Source: Bacteroides sp. GM023 (GTDB lineage Bacteria; Bacteroidota; Bacteroidia; Bacteroidales; Bacteroidaceae). Taken from it: a stretch of 64,000 nt of DNA. The stretch covers positions 1 through 64,000 of the forward strand of contig NZ_JAAXGE010000008.1 in assembly GCF_014750685.1 (NCBI RefSeq), in the 5' to 3' direction. The translations under genes and the position numbers were made by a program. Of this stretch, positions 27,481 to 35,208 are shown piece by piece. Under the pieces are notes generated by a model. It was not told the origin of the DNA, did not search any database, and saw only the letters and a program-made list of their open reading frames with translations. How positions within the stretch are numbered: the stretch's first letter is position 1; the number at the start of each line of letters is the position of its first letter.

Positions 27481-29130
27481 ATGCAATTATTTGACCGTAC
27501 TTTGGGACAGTGGCTCGAACACTGGGCTGAAGAGACTCCTGATAAAGAATATATCGTATATTCCGACCGCAATCTCCGTTTTACCTGGAGCCAGTTCAAC
27601 CGCCGTGTGGATGATATGGCAAAAGGACTTATCGCCATTGGGGTGGAACGAGGTACGCACGTCGGCATTTGGGCTGCGAATGTCCCCGACTGGCTGACAT
27701 TACTATATGCCTGTGCAAAGATTGGTGCGGTATATGTTACTGTAAATACGAATTATAAGCAGTCCGAGCTTGAATATCTTTGTCAGAACTCGGATATGCA
27801 TACCCTTTGCATCGTAAATGGTGAAAAGGACAGCGACTTTGTACAGATGACCTACACCATGCTCCCCGAATTGAAAACCTGCGAACGCGGACATTTGAAG
27901 AGCGAGCGTTTCCCATATATGAAGAATGTGGTGTATGTAGGGCAGGAAAAACATCGCGGGATGTATAATACGGCTGAAATTCTGCTGTTGGGAGATAATG
28001 TCGAAGATGATTGCTTGAGCGAACTCAAAAGTAAGGTGGACTGCCATGATGTAGTAAATATGCAATATACATCAGGAACTACCGGCTTCCCGAAAGGAGT
28101 GATGCTGACACATTATAATATTGCCAACAACGGTTTCCTGACCGGTGAACATATGAAATTCACGGCAGACGACAAACTTTGCTGTTGCGTGCCGTTATTC
28201 CATTGCTTCGGAGTCGTGCTGGCTACTATGAACTGTCTGACTCATGGTTGCACACAAGTAATGGTAGAGCGTTTCGATCCCTTGGTTGTATTGGCTTCTA
28301 TCCATAAGGAACGTTGTACGGCTCTTTATGGAGTGCCGACCATGTTTATTGCCGAGTTGCATCATCCGATGTTCGACCTTTTTGATATGTCTTGTCTTCG
28401 TACCGGTATTATGGCAGGCTCATTATGCCCTGTCGAACTGATGAAACAGGTGGAAGAGAAAATGTATATGAAGGTGACCAGCGTCTACGGACTGACAGAA
28501 ACCGCCCCCGGTATGACTGCTTCCCGTATTGACGACCCGTTTGATGTACGTTGCAACACAGTAGGACGTGATTTCGAATTCACAGAAGTGAAAGTGCTTG
28601 ACCCGGAAACGGGTGAGGAATGTCCGGTGGGTGTACAAGGCGAAATGTGCAACCGTGGTTATAACACCATGAAAGGCTATTATAAGAATCCCGAAGCTAC
28701 GGCCGAAGTTCTCGACGCCAACAACTTCCTCCATTCCGGCGACCTGGGTATCAAGGACGAAGATGGAAATTACCGGATCACCGGACGTATCAAAGACATG
28801 ATTATTCGTGGTGGCGAGAATATCTATCCGCGTGAAATCGAAGAATTCCTTTATAAACTTGATGGAGTGAAAGATGTCCAGGTGGCGGGTGTTCCTTCAA
28901 AGAAATACGGTGAGGCTGTCGGAGCATTTATCATCCTGCATGAAGGAGTGACGATGCAGGCGGAAGATGTGCGCGACTTCTGTAGAAATAAGATTTCCCG
29001 TTATAAAATCCCCAAATACGTTTTCTTTGTAAATGAATTCCCGATGACGGGCAGTGGAAAGATTCAGAAATTCAGATTGAAAGACCTGGGACTGCAACTT
29101 TGCAAGGAACAGGGAATAGAGATTATCTAA
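27481..29130 (+). CDS. AMP-binding acyl-CoA synthetase
   Basis: A 549-residue member of the adenylate-forming family that activates a carboxylic acid with ATP and joins it to CoA. The phosphate loop YTSGTTGFPKGV, the SVYGLTETAPGM motif, the hinge GRIKDMIIRGGENIYP and the catalytic lysine motif TGSGKIQK near the end are all present. It is of medium/long-chain type by similarity (FadD/AcsF-like), but the acid is not predictable from sequence. It forms a two-gene unit with the XRE-cupin regulator. Confidence 0.93.
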   Translation: MQLFDRTLGQWLEHWAEETPDKEYIVYSDRNLRFTWSQFNRRVDDMAKGLIAIGVERGTHVGIWAANVPDWLTLLYACAKIGAVYVTVNTNYKQSELEYLCQNSDMHTLCIVNGEKDSDFVQMTYTMLPELKTCERGHLKSERFPYMKNVVYVGQEKHRGMYNTAEILLLGDNVEDDCLSELKSKVDCHDVVNMQYTSGTTGFPKGVMLTHYNIANNGFLTGEHMKFTADDKLCCCVPLFHCFGVVLATMNCLTHGCTQVMVERFDPLVVLASIHKERCTALYGVPTMFIAELHHPMFDLFDMSCLRTGIMAGSLCPVELMKQVEEKMYMKVTSVYGLTETAPGMTASRIDDPFDVRCNTVGRDFEFTEVKVLDPETGEECPVGVQGEMCNRGYNTMKGYYKNPEATAEVLDANNFLHSGDLGIKDEDGNYRITGRIKDMIIRGGENIYPREIEEFLYKLDGVKDVQVAGVPSKKYGEAVGAFIILHEGVTMQAEDVRDFCRNKISRYKIPKYVFFVNEFPMTGSGKIQKFRLKDLGLQLCKEQGIEII

Positions 29131-29180
29131 GAACGCCCGATTGATTCACGACACACAAAGTTTTATTCGATTATAAAAAC

Positions 29181-29233
29181 AGTGAACGGTGAACAAACTG
29201 CATGATTACTAGCAGTGAGTTCACCGTTTACTA
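29181..29233. terminator. hairpin between convergent genes
   Basis: AGTGAACGGTGAAC pairs with GTTCACCGTTTACT with one mismatch and a 24-base loop. It lies between the acyl-CoA synthetase and the convergent mannose-1-phosphate guanylyltransferase. There is no clean T-run on the plus strand, so terminator use is less certain. Confidence 0.5.
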
Positions 29234-29290
29234 TTGGTATATGATTATCTTATCCGGTCGGTTCTTCGTTCCGGCTTTCGATTGAATCTA

Positions 29291-30373
29291 CTAAATAAAA
29301 TCATCGCCCAGTTGCATTTGGGCATCATTCACATATTTACGGATGGCATGTTCTTCATCTTTGCGGCAAATCAGCAGGACGTTGTCCGATTCCGCTATCA
29401 GGTATCCTTCCAATCCGTCAATTACGGCCAGCTTTCCTTTTGGAAGCACCACCATATTATCTTTACTATTATAGATTAGTGAATGGCATTTCAGCGTAAC
29501 GTTACCTTCCATGTCTCTTTCCGATAAATCATAAAGCGACCCCCAGGTTCCAAGGTCAGACCAGCCGAAATCCCCTAGAGATACATATACATTATCCGCT
29601 TTCTCCATGATACCTATATCAATAGATACATTGGGACATGCAGGAAAATTTTCCTCAATGAATGCCTTTTCCGCATCAGTGGCATAAATATCCTTTCCGG
29701 GTGCCAGCTTGGAAGCCAGTTCGGGCAATAACTCCTCGCTTGCCTTGATAATAGAATTTACATTCCACATAAACAGTCCGGAATTCCAATAAAATTCCCC
29801 GCTTTCCACAAAAACTTTGGCTAATTCCAGTTCCGGTTTTTCAGTGAATGTTTTTACTTTGTAGAAGTTATCTCCGGCAGGTTCGTCGATTTGTATATAT
29901 CCGTATCCGGTTTCGGGGCGATTGGGTTTGATCCCTAATGTCAGTAGTTTCTCCGAGCGCGAAACAAAATCCAGTCCTTTTTCAATAGCGGCAAGAAATT
30001 CATCTTCTTTTAAAATCAGGTGATCCGAGGGAGCGACTACGATATTGGCGTTTGGATTCAGTGCCCTGATATGATAGGATGCCCACGCTATACATGGAGC
30101 GGTATTTCTTCTTGCAGGTTCCAATAAAATCTGATCTTCGCTCACTTCCGGCAACTGCTCCTTCACTAAGTCCGCATACATTGCATTGGTAACGATAAGA
30201 ATATTTTCTGTTGGAACCACCTTTTGGAAGCGGTCAAAAGTCTGCTGTAAGAGTGAGCGACCGGTTCCGAAGAAATCTAAAAATTGTTTGGGCAATGTTT
30301 TGCGGCTAAACGGCCAAAAGCGGCTGCCAATGCCGCCACCCATAATCACGCAATAATTATCCTTGTTTGTCAT
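29291..30373 (-). CDS. mannose-1-phosphate guanylyltransferase
   Basis: A 360-residue nucleotidyltransferase that makes GDP-mannose from GTP and mannose-1-phosphate, feeding GDP-fucose, capsule and O-glycan synthesis. The N-terminal nucleotide signature MGGGIGSRFWPFSR is followed by KTLPKQFLDFF; VKTFTEKPE and FGWSDLGTWGSLY are typical of the GMP family. It lacks the C-terminal isomerase domain of ManC/type II fusions, so it is a single-function form. It stands alone, next to tRNA-Leu. Confidence 0.94.
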   Translation of the reverse strand: MTNKDNYCVIMGGGIGSRFWPFSRKTLPKQFLDFFGTGRSLLQQTFDRFQKVVPTENILIVTNAMYADLVKEQLPEVSEDQILLEPARRNTAPCIAWASYHIRALNPNANIVVAPSDHLILKEDEFLAAIEKGLDFVSRSEKLLTLGIKPNRPETGYGYIQIDEPAGDNFYKVKTFTEKPELELAKVFVESGEFYWNSGLFMWNVNSIIKASEELLPELASKLAPGKDIYATDAEKAFIEENFPACPNVSIDIGIMEKADNVYVSLGDFGWSDLGTWGSLYDLSERDMEGNVTLKCHSLIYNSKDNMVVLPKGKLAVIDGLEGYLIAESDNVLLICRKDEEHAIRKYVNDAQMQLGDDFI

Positions 30374-30481
30374 GACAGTGACTCTATTTTAAAGTTTCTG
30401 CTAATGTACGCTTTATTCTCTGAATAGAGAAGCGTTTAAGGCATGTTTTATTATTTTTTTCTCCTTTTTTTTGCCAAACTA

Positions 30482-30511
30482 TTGTAGATTCAAAATAATG
30501 TCGTATCTTTG
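30482..30511 (+). promoter_or_regulatory. promoter of tRNA-Leu
   Basis: TTG (30482-30484) and TATCTTTG (30504-30511), 19 bp apart; the tRNA begins 26 bp later. Confidence 0.65.
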
Positions 30512-30537
30512 CACCGCAATTGAGAAATCAAGCATGC

Positions 30538-30621
30538 GCCCAGATGGCGGAATCGGTAGACGCGCTGGTCTCAAACACCAGTGGATTCACTTCCATCCCG
30601 GTTCGACCCCGGGTCTGGGTA
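30538..30621 (+). tRNA. tRNA-Leu (anticodon CAA)
   Basis: An 84-base class II tRNA with a long variable arm. Acceptor GCCCAGA pairs with TCTGGGT (one G-T), the anticodon stem CTGGT/ACCAG holds loop CTCAAAC, and the T arm is CCCGG-TTCGACC-CCGGG. CCA is not encoded. Its 3' end (30610-30622) is the attachment site of the integrative element that follows, and remains intact. Confidence 0.96.
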
Positions 30622-30622
30622 C
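30610..30622 (+). other. attL
   Basis: CGGGTCTGGGTAC, the 3' end of tRNA-Leu plus one base. The copy at the other end is CGGGCCTGGGTAC. The exact crossover lies within the shared CTGGGTAC or just upstream. Confidence 0.7.
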
Positions 30623-30629
30623 TTTTAAG

Positions 30630-30669
30630 AACGCTAATAGCTTATAAATAAAGCTGTTAGCGTTTTTCT
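30630..30669 (+). terminator. element-borne terminator for tRNA-Leu
   Basis: AACGCTAATAGCTT / AAGCTGTTAGCGTT (14-bp stem, one G-T) followed by TTTCTTTT, starting 8 bp after the tRNA. It is inside the element, and the hairpin at 46580 beyond attR is likely the original tRNA terminator. Confidence 0.8.
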
Positions 30670-30676
30670 TTTACTC

Positions 30677-30700
30677 TTTTTGGCGTGTTTTTGGCGTGAT
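30677..30700 (+). repeat. left integrase arm-type repeats
   Basis: Two tandem copies of TTTTTGGCGTG followed by AT, 24 bp in all. The identical 24 bp, in the same orientation, occurs at 46412-46435 near the other end. Position and repetition fit arm-type binding sites of a tyrosine integrase. Confidence 0.75.
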
Positions 30701-31140
30701 AATATTCGCCTAATGCTTTTTGGGGTATTTATATCAATGAGAAAGGCTGCTTACCACACTTGATAAACAACCTTTCATTTGCATTTAAAAATACCGATTG
30801 GCATTTCTACCACAAAGATATAAAAATATCTCAAACGTTGAGGCTCCGGATAGACAAAGGGATTATCAAAACCCCATTTTACCCTCACCAAAACCTTACC
30901 ATTATTTCTATATTACCTTACCGTAATCTTACCGTGATTCTTTATTTATCCTTAGGGTATTTTGCCGGAAATGGTGGCATTTAAACCGACTTGCTAAAGG
31001 CAACTATAATGCTAATCTTTGAATATTCTTCAATAATTTGCAAGAAATGTAATCCCGGCAACCGTATTGTTACCGGGGTGGCTTTGTTGATAGCATCAAC
31101 TTTCATTTGTCGGAACCGAAGTCTCTTTGCTTAAATATTG
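30701..31140. other. non-coding left end of the element with CTTACC repeats
   Basis: No convincing gene in this 440-bp stretch. CTTACCATTAT (30895), CTTACCGTAAT (30917) and CTTACCGTGAT (30928) are three direct repeats, the last two 11 bp apart; they share ACCGTAAT with the repressor operators near 32460. A weak hairpin CCCGGCAAC / GTTACCGGG lies at 31054-31077. A 74-codon open frame at 30760-30984 has no gene-like character. Confidence 0.5.
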
Positions 31141-31515
31141 TCACAATGTAACTTTATATTTTCTATTATACTCTTGTGTAAGTCGTTGACATCTTCTTTC
31201 TTGTTTTCGAGATTTCTTCTCTATCCTCTTGCATTCCTTTTCTTTCTTTGTTATCTTCTTCATGATAATAGCCTGGCGTTTATTCGATGCCTCGTTCTTG
31301 CCTTCTAACTCAATTAGCTGAGTTATTACATGCTGAATCGTGGAATAATAAGTATCAATTATTTGCTTTGTACTTATTACAGGAGTATCTATCATTAACT
31401 CTCTTTCATCTATTGATAAATTACTTAGTTGGTGTATTCTCATTTGTTCTTTGATGAACTCTTGTAATTCTACATTTTTTTCTGTGATAAAATCTTGTAA
31501 ATTAATTGTTTCCAT
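31141..31515 (-). CDS. small coiled-coil protein, unknown function
   Basis: A 124-residue soluble protein beginning METINLQDFITEKNVE. Residues about 75-115 are very rich in Lys, Arg and Glu (KKITKKEKECKRIEKK) and predicted coiled coil. I do not recognise a family. It is the last gene of a leftward set of five starting at 32358, 18 bp after a 30-codon membrane peptide gene. Confidence 0.65.
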   Translation of the reverse strand: METINLQDFITEKNVELQEFIKEQMRIHQLSNLSIDERELMIDTPVISTKQIIDTYYSTIQHVITQLIELEGKNEASNKRQAIIMKKITKKEKECKRIEKKSRKQERRCQRLTQEYNRKYKVTL

Positions 31516-31533
31516 TGTTATTAAAGTTATGTT

Positions 31534-31626
31534 TTATATTGATTGATTCCCGTTGTTATCGTTAAACATTTCATCCCATACGCAGAAAGCAAGAAGGATG
31601 ATACAAATAATTAGTGTAGCGTTCAT
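31534..31626 (-). CDS. 30-residue single-span membrane peptide
   Basis: MNATLIICIILLAFCVWDEM followed by a polar Asn-rich tail and a stop: one hydrophobic helix (residues 3-17) and a short hydrophilic end. It lies between two other genes of the leftward set with 6 and 18 bp gaps, which makes translation plausible. Too short to identify by similarity. Confidence 0.45.
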   Translation of the reverse strand: MNATLIICIILLAFCVWDEMFNDNNGNQSI

Positions 31627-31632
31627 AATTGA

Positions 31633-31716
31633 TTAAATATCAAAGAAGTGTTCTCCCTTATTCCTGAATATCCTATAACCTGTGTATAGGCATCCAAGTA
31701 CTATCAATATCTCCAT
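31633..31716 (-). CDS. 27-residue membrane peptide
   Basis: MEILIVLGCLYTGYRIFRNK and seven further residues: an N-terminal hydrophobic stretch and a basic end. The gap to the upstream 64-residue gene is 4 bp and to the next peptide 6 bp. Function unknown; small toxin, holin-like or regulatory peptides are possible but unsupported. Confidence 0.45.
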   Translation of the reverse strand: MEILIVLGCLYTGYRIFRNKGEHFFDI

Positions 31717-31720
31717 CTCG

Positions 31721-31915
31721 TTATAGTTTAAGGGTCGTAACCTGTTGGTATATCGTTGAGGCTCTTATTATCTCTAATGGTGTGCCAATCACTTCTATTG
31801 CTGTGTACTCTTCGTATTCGAATACATTATACTTTATCCCTTCCATCCCTAGTATAGTGGTGAAAGCGAATACCTGCTTGCTCTCGTGGAGTTTATAAAC
31901 CTTTGTTTCTGTCAT
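31721..31915 (-). CDS. small protein of unknown function (64 aa)
   Basis: Begins MTETKVYKLHESKQVFAF at the ATG 31913-31915; 13 further upstream codons are open but read through a proline/histidine stretch without a good start. Predicted mixed alpha/beta, acidic centre (FEYEEYTAIEVIG). No family recognised. It is the second gene of the leftward set. Confidence 0.55.
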   Translation of the reverse strand: MTETKVYKLHESKQVFAFTTILGMEGIKYNVFEYEEYTAIEVIGTPLEIIRASTIYQQVTTLKL

Positions 31916-31965
31916 TGTGTATGTTTTATGATGGGGTAGTATTTTACGCCCCATCCGGTTAATAA

Positions 31966-32358
31966 TTAATCACCACAGTAAGAACCACACCCGTAGCCCA
32001 TTGTATGACTAATGCGGTTTTGATACTCATTGTAAGAGATACCCTCTTTGCGTGCTGCTATCTCGCTTTTCATGTGTTCCGCTTTAGCTTCTGCTTCTCT
32101 TCTGATACGGTCGGCTTCGATTTGTGCACGAAGAAGAACCGAACTAATAGCGGCTTGCTCGTTCTCTTCACGTACCTTTGCTTCACGTGCTTTTGTCTCC
32201 TCTTCGATTGCCCGGCGTTCTTCGGCTACTCTAACCTCAAATTTTGCCATACTCCAAGATTTACGAAGTGCATCGGCAAATGTCGGGTACTTTGCACGTG
32301 CATTGTTATACAACTGATGTGCTCTCTTCATTATCTTGCTTAAATCGTATCTTTTCAT
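31966..32358 (-). CDS. small helical protein with coiled coil (130 aa)
   Basis: First gene of the leftward set, divergent from the repressor. The N-terminus (KIMKRAHQLYNNARAKYPTF) resembles a short basic module seen in small Bacteroides mobile-element proteins; residues 45-105 are a charged Ala/Glu/Arg coiled coil (EERRAIEEETKAREAKVREE). The end is Gly/Cys rich (GYGCGSYCGD). Its promoter carries a TGTACCGT repressor site, so it is probably repressed in the integrated state. Confidence 0.7.
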   Translation of the reverse strand: MKRYDLSKIMKRAHQLYNNARAKYPTFADALRKSWSMAKFEVRVAEERRAIEEETKAREAKVREENEQAAISSVLLRAQIEADRIRREAEAKAEHMKSEIAARKEGISYNEYQNRISHTMGYGCGSYCGD

Positions 32359-32389
32359 ATCCGTAATGTTTTATATTTCGTTTATGATG

Positions 32390-32510
32390 CAAATGTAATA
32401 TGTAACGGTACATTGAGCCAAATAGAAAGAAATGTTTAACATTACTTTAACTTAAAAATGTACCGTAATAGCATTACGTTTAATAATAATTCTTATATTT
32501 GTACCGTAAA
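32390..32510. promoter_or_regulatory. divergent promoters with three TGTACCGT operators
   Basis: Leftward: -7 TACATTTG (32390-32397, minus) and TTTG (32419-32422, minus), 21 bp apart, with operator AATGTACCGTTAC (32402-32414, minus strand) between them. Rightward: -7 TATATTTG (32494-32501) overlapping operator TTTGTACCGTAAA (32498-32510); a third site AATGTACCGTAAT lies at 32457-32469. The likely ligand is the XRE repressor encoded 16 bp downstream, which would control both arms and itself. Confidence 0.75.
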
Positions 32511-32525
32511 CTAAAACATTACGAT

Positions 32526-32774
32526 ATGGATTTAAGAATAAAGGAAGTTATAAAAGAAAAAGGTATGACTATAACAGAGCTTGCCGATAAGATGGGAATA
32601 AATAGAGTGAACCTGTCTAATATGGTTAATGGTAATCCTACAGTCGAAACATTAAACAAAATAGCGGATGCTTTAGGCGTTGCTGTGACGGAACTATTTG
32701 AACAACCAAAGAAGGATAGTATTTCTATATCCTGCCCGCATTGTGGCAAGAGTGTTAATATCAAAATTGAATAA
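32526..32774 (+). CDS. XRE-family repressor with C-terminal zinc ribbon-like motif
   Basis: An 82-residue protein: helix-turn-helix at residues 5-58 (MTITELADKMGINRVNLSNM) and a short tail ending CPHCGKSV with a CxxC pair. I chose ATG 32526; nine upstream codons are open but overlap the operator. The size, place between divergent promoters and matching operators make it the probable master repressor of the element. A single CxxC may give metal-bridged dimers, an inference. Confidence 0.87.
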   Translation: MDLRIKEVIKEKGMTITELADKMGINRVNLSNMVNGNPTVETLNKIADALGVAVTELFEQPKKDSISISCPHCGKSVNIKIE

Positions 32775-32787
32775 TATTATTTAGGCT

Positions 32788-33165
32788 ATGGTGTTAAGAG
32801 ACGAGCTGATAGAGGGAGTTAGCATAATCCAATATCTGAATGATTTGGTAAAACTTGAGAAAATAGGTGATTATTGTTGCGAAGTAATTGATAGAGGGAA
32901 CAATAAAGTTAGTCCTACGTTTGAATCACTTCATTCAGTGAAGTTAGAAGCTATACCACAATTTAATATCAATAACTATGATCATATTCACTCATTTACG
33001 AATAATAACTTTCATTATCTGATTATGGATGATGGCAGGGTTCTTATTGATAATATAAATGAGGTTCAGGGTCAAGTGGTAGCGGACAATATAGATACAC
33101 CGGTACATCTCATCCAAAAAAAATACTTTGCCCAACGACAAGAACATTTGGAGATAGATATATGA
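32788..33165 (+). CDS. unknown protein (125 aa)
   Basis: Begins MVLRDELIEGVSIIQYLNDL, 13 bp after the repressor gene. Soluble, mixed alpha/beta, with a histidine/asparagine-rich middle (NNYDHIHSFTNNNFHYL). No family recognised. Its position between a repressor and a nuclease-like gene in one transcript is the only hint of role. Confidence 0.6.
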   Translation: MVLRDELIEGVSIIQYLNDLVKLEKIGDYCCEVIDRGNNKVSPTFESLHSVKLEAIPQFNINNYDHIHSFTNNNFHYLIMDDGRVLIDNINEVQGQVVADNIDTPVHLIQKKYFAQRQEHLEIDI

Positions 33166-33182
33166 ATTAATATTAAAGTAGA

Positions 33183-33758
33183 ATGAGTATGACAAAAGAA
33201 GAACTTTTAAATTTACTTATTGAATCTATTAGGAATACTACGATAGATTATTATCGTCGGTCTGATAATTCATTACTCGAGCGTCCTTTTTGCTATGAAC
33301 TTTATCATCAATTCAGATTGTTACAAAGAGAGAAAGGGGCGTTAATGCTAAGTGGAGAGCCCTCTAAAACTTTATCATGCCCTATTAATGGAGGTGAATA
33401 TCCAGCTTCTGATATAGATAAAGACCATGTTTATCCTGATTTTATTCTTCATAAAGGTCTAAGCGACACTGATCCCGAAAATCAAATAATGGCTATTGAG
33501 GTAAAACAAAAGGGGAATATAGATAAAGATAAATTAGAAAGTGATATCAAGAAACTTCAAAGAATGGTAAGTAGCTTAGCTTTCAATTTTGGCGTTTTTA
33601 TTGCGATAGGAATGACTAATACAGAATTACGTGATGAACTGAAAAAAACAGATAAAAACATTTATCAAAAGCCTGATGAAATTCATTTTATTGCAACAAA
33701 AAGTATCAATGATAATAAGAAATATTTTTCTTATTCGGATATTCCATGGGAGAAATAA
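33183..33758 (+). CDS. PD-(D/E)XK nuclease-like protein (191 aa)
   Basis: Residues fit the PD-(D/E)XK nuclease core: E39 in the first helix (CYELYHQFR), D86 after a strand (YPDFILHKG), then E106 and K108 in the strand IMAIEVKQKG. The order helix-Glu, PD, ExK is that of the restriction-endonuclease-like fold; no specificity domain or methylase partner is present. It lies 17 bp after the 125-residue gene. It could be a defence or resolvase nuclease; the exact family is not recognised. Confidence 0.65.
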   Translation: MSMTKEELLNLLIESIRNTTIDYYRRSDNSLLERPFCYELYHQFRLLQREKGALMLSGEPSKTLSCPINGGEYPASDIDKDHVYPDFILHKGLSDTDPENQIMAIEVKQKGNIDKDKLESDIKKLQRMVSSLAFNFGVFIAIGMTNTELRDELKKTDKNIYQKPDEIHFIATKSINDNKKYFSYSDIPWEK

Positions 33759-33882
33759 TTGATATTGACACAACTTATAAGGCGATATCAATTTCAACAT
33801 CAATAGTGTGCCGGATTTGTCTCGGTTACTGGATAGAATAGAAAGCGGAGAAATTGTTTTATAATATCAAGGTATATTGAAT

Positions 33883-34434
33883 ATGAATACAAATGAAATA
33901 GATAAGTTGAGCCTTGTAAAAGCTTACACTTTGTTTGAGACTGGAGATATAGACCGCATCGAGGTAGGGACAGTAAAAGGACTACGTGACATACATCACT
34001 ATTTGTTTGATGGACTGTATAACTTTGCCGGAAAGGTGCGTACTATGAATATAGCAAAGGGTAACTTTCGTTTTGCTAACTGTATGTATCTTGATGTTAT
34101 GCTTCCGGTAATAGAAAAGATGCCGGAAACGACATTTGAAGAAATCATAGCTAAATATGTGGAGATGAATATAGCTCATCCATTTATGGAAGGGAACGGC
34201 CGTACTATGCGTATTTGGCTTGATATGATTTTAAAGAAACGTCTTAGTATGGTGGTTGATTGGCAGAACGTGGATAAGTTTCTATACCTACAAGCAATGG
34301 AAAGAAGTCCAATTAATGACCTGGAACTGCGGACTTTGTTATATCAAGGATTAACCAACCAAGTAGATGATAGAGAGGTGATATTTAAAGGTATTACGCA
34401 GTCTTACTACTATGAAGGCTATGAACCTGAGTAA
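33883..34434 (+). CDS. class III Fic-domain protein (putative AMP transferase)
   Basis: A 183-residue Fic protein. The active-site loop HPFMEGNGR (residues 99-107, catalytic H99) is intact, and the flap region precedes it. The C-terminal end carries SYYYEG (174-179), an exact (S/T)xxxE(G/N) inhibitory motif, so this is a class III enzyme of the NmFic kind that inhibits itself until its terminal helix moves. Fic proteins usually transfer AMP to target proteins. I chose ATG 33883; a TTG two codons earlier is possible. No separate antitoxin gene is seen. Confidence 0.87.
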   Translation: MNTNEIDKLSLVKAYTLFETGDIDRIEVGTVKGLRDIHHYLFDGLYNFAGKVRTMNIAKGNFRFANCMYLDVMLPVIEKMPETTFEEIIAKYVEMNIAHPFMEGNGRTMRIWLDMILKKRLSMVVDWQNVDKFLYLQAMERSPINDLELRTLLYQGLTNQVDDREVIFKGITQSYYYEGYEPE

Positions 34435-34506
34435 TCGAACAAACTTAAAAAATAAATATATCCCTGTTTGGCATATTGCTAAATGGGGATTTTAATACAT
34501 AACACT

Positions 34507-34788
34507 ATGATTGGAACAGAAAGAATTTCAGATGATACACCTCTGTTTAAATTGACAGTAGGAGAATTGAAAGCTCTGATTCAGAGTTATCTGCCAGAAC
34601 AGAAATCAGTAGGGCAAAAAAAACTGGTTTACGGATTACAAGGATTGGCTGATTTATTGCGATGTACAAAAAGGCATGCTTCAAAAATAAAATCTTCAGG
34701 GATATTGGATGAAGCAATAAAGCAAAGAGGAAGAACTATCGTTATAGATAGTGATTTAGCTTTAGAATTATTCGGAAAGCGAGATTAA
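34507..34788 (+). CDS. DUF3853-family DNA-binding-like protein
   Basis: A 93-residue protein starting MIGTERISDDTPLFKLTVG. The pattern PLFKLTVGELKAL, then YGLQGLADLLRCTKRHASKI (a MerR/excisionase-like helix-turn-helix) and RGRTIVIDSDLAL matches DUF3853 proteins that are common in Bacteroides mobile elements. An ATG eight codons upstream is an alternative start. Likely binds DNA; precise role unknown. Confidence 0.82.
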   Translation: MIGTERISDDTPLFKLTVGELKALIQSYLPEQKSVGQKKLVYGLQGLADLLRCTKRHASKIKSSGILDEAIKQRGRTIVIDSDLALELFGKRD

Positions 34789-34844
34789 ATAAGACACTAC
34801 CACATTGTTAGTATAAGGTTACTGATTGTCTCAAAATAATATAT

Positions 34845-35133
34845 ATGATAATAGCCATATCCGAAGAATTACTATTTAAACTGATTGAATTTGCAGAATA
34901 TTTGGGATGTAAAAAAACGAATTTGTTTATTCAAAGAATCTCAATTTATATCCCAAAATCAGGCATATATCCAATATGGCAAAGGAAATGTTACTAAATG
35001 GGTAAAAGCTGGCATAATGAAGAAATATAAAGATGCTGATGGAAAGTTACATTCCAGTGTCCGATATGATGTGTTTGAACTTGAATCAGCTGCCTTTAGA
35101 TGTAATTATATGAAAGCTCTCTCCATTAGCTAA
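34845..35133 (+). pseudogene. small DNA-binding-like gene with a +1 frameshift at an A7 run
   Basis: Frame 1 from ATG 34845 encodes MIIAISEELLFKLIEFAEYL and meets A7 (34911-34917). The next frame continues with ISQNQAYIQYGKGNVTKWV up to 35133. Removing one A would give a 95-residue protein with the N-terminus (xISEELLxK) and helix-turn-helix-like body (SQxxAYxxFGxxxVxxWV) of small Bacteroides mobile-element proteins. It may be a true mutation, a phase-variable run or a sequencing error. Confidence 0.6.
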
Positions 35134-35154
35134 AGCGGAAATGAGAGAAATAAT

Positions 35155-35187
35155 AAGCCCCGTTCCTTGATTGGTTCGGGGCTTTTG
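35155..35187. terminator. terminator between the two convergent arms of the element
   Basis: AAGCCCCG (35155-35162 region) pairs with CGGGGCTT and is followed by TTTGTTT on the plus strand. It ends the rightward repressor arm and can also end the leftward replication/packaging operon. Confidence 0.8.
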
Positions 35188-35208
35188 TTTATACTTAGTC
35201 ACTGAAAA

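Noticed and set aside
30760..30984. 74-codon plus-strand frame at the left end of the element
   Set aside because: No family, odd composition, and it covers the CTTACC repeats, which look like binding sites.
33786..33863. Fragment reading NSVPDLSRLLDRIESGEIVL before the Fic gene
   Set aside because: The frame opens only after a stop and has no ATG; perhaps the tail of a lost small gene, but too short to support.
33877..33882. TTG as the Fic start
   Set aside because: The ATG two codons later gives the same protein, and Bacteroides rarely start with TTG.
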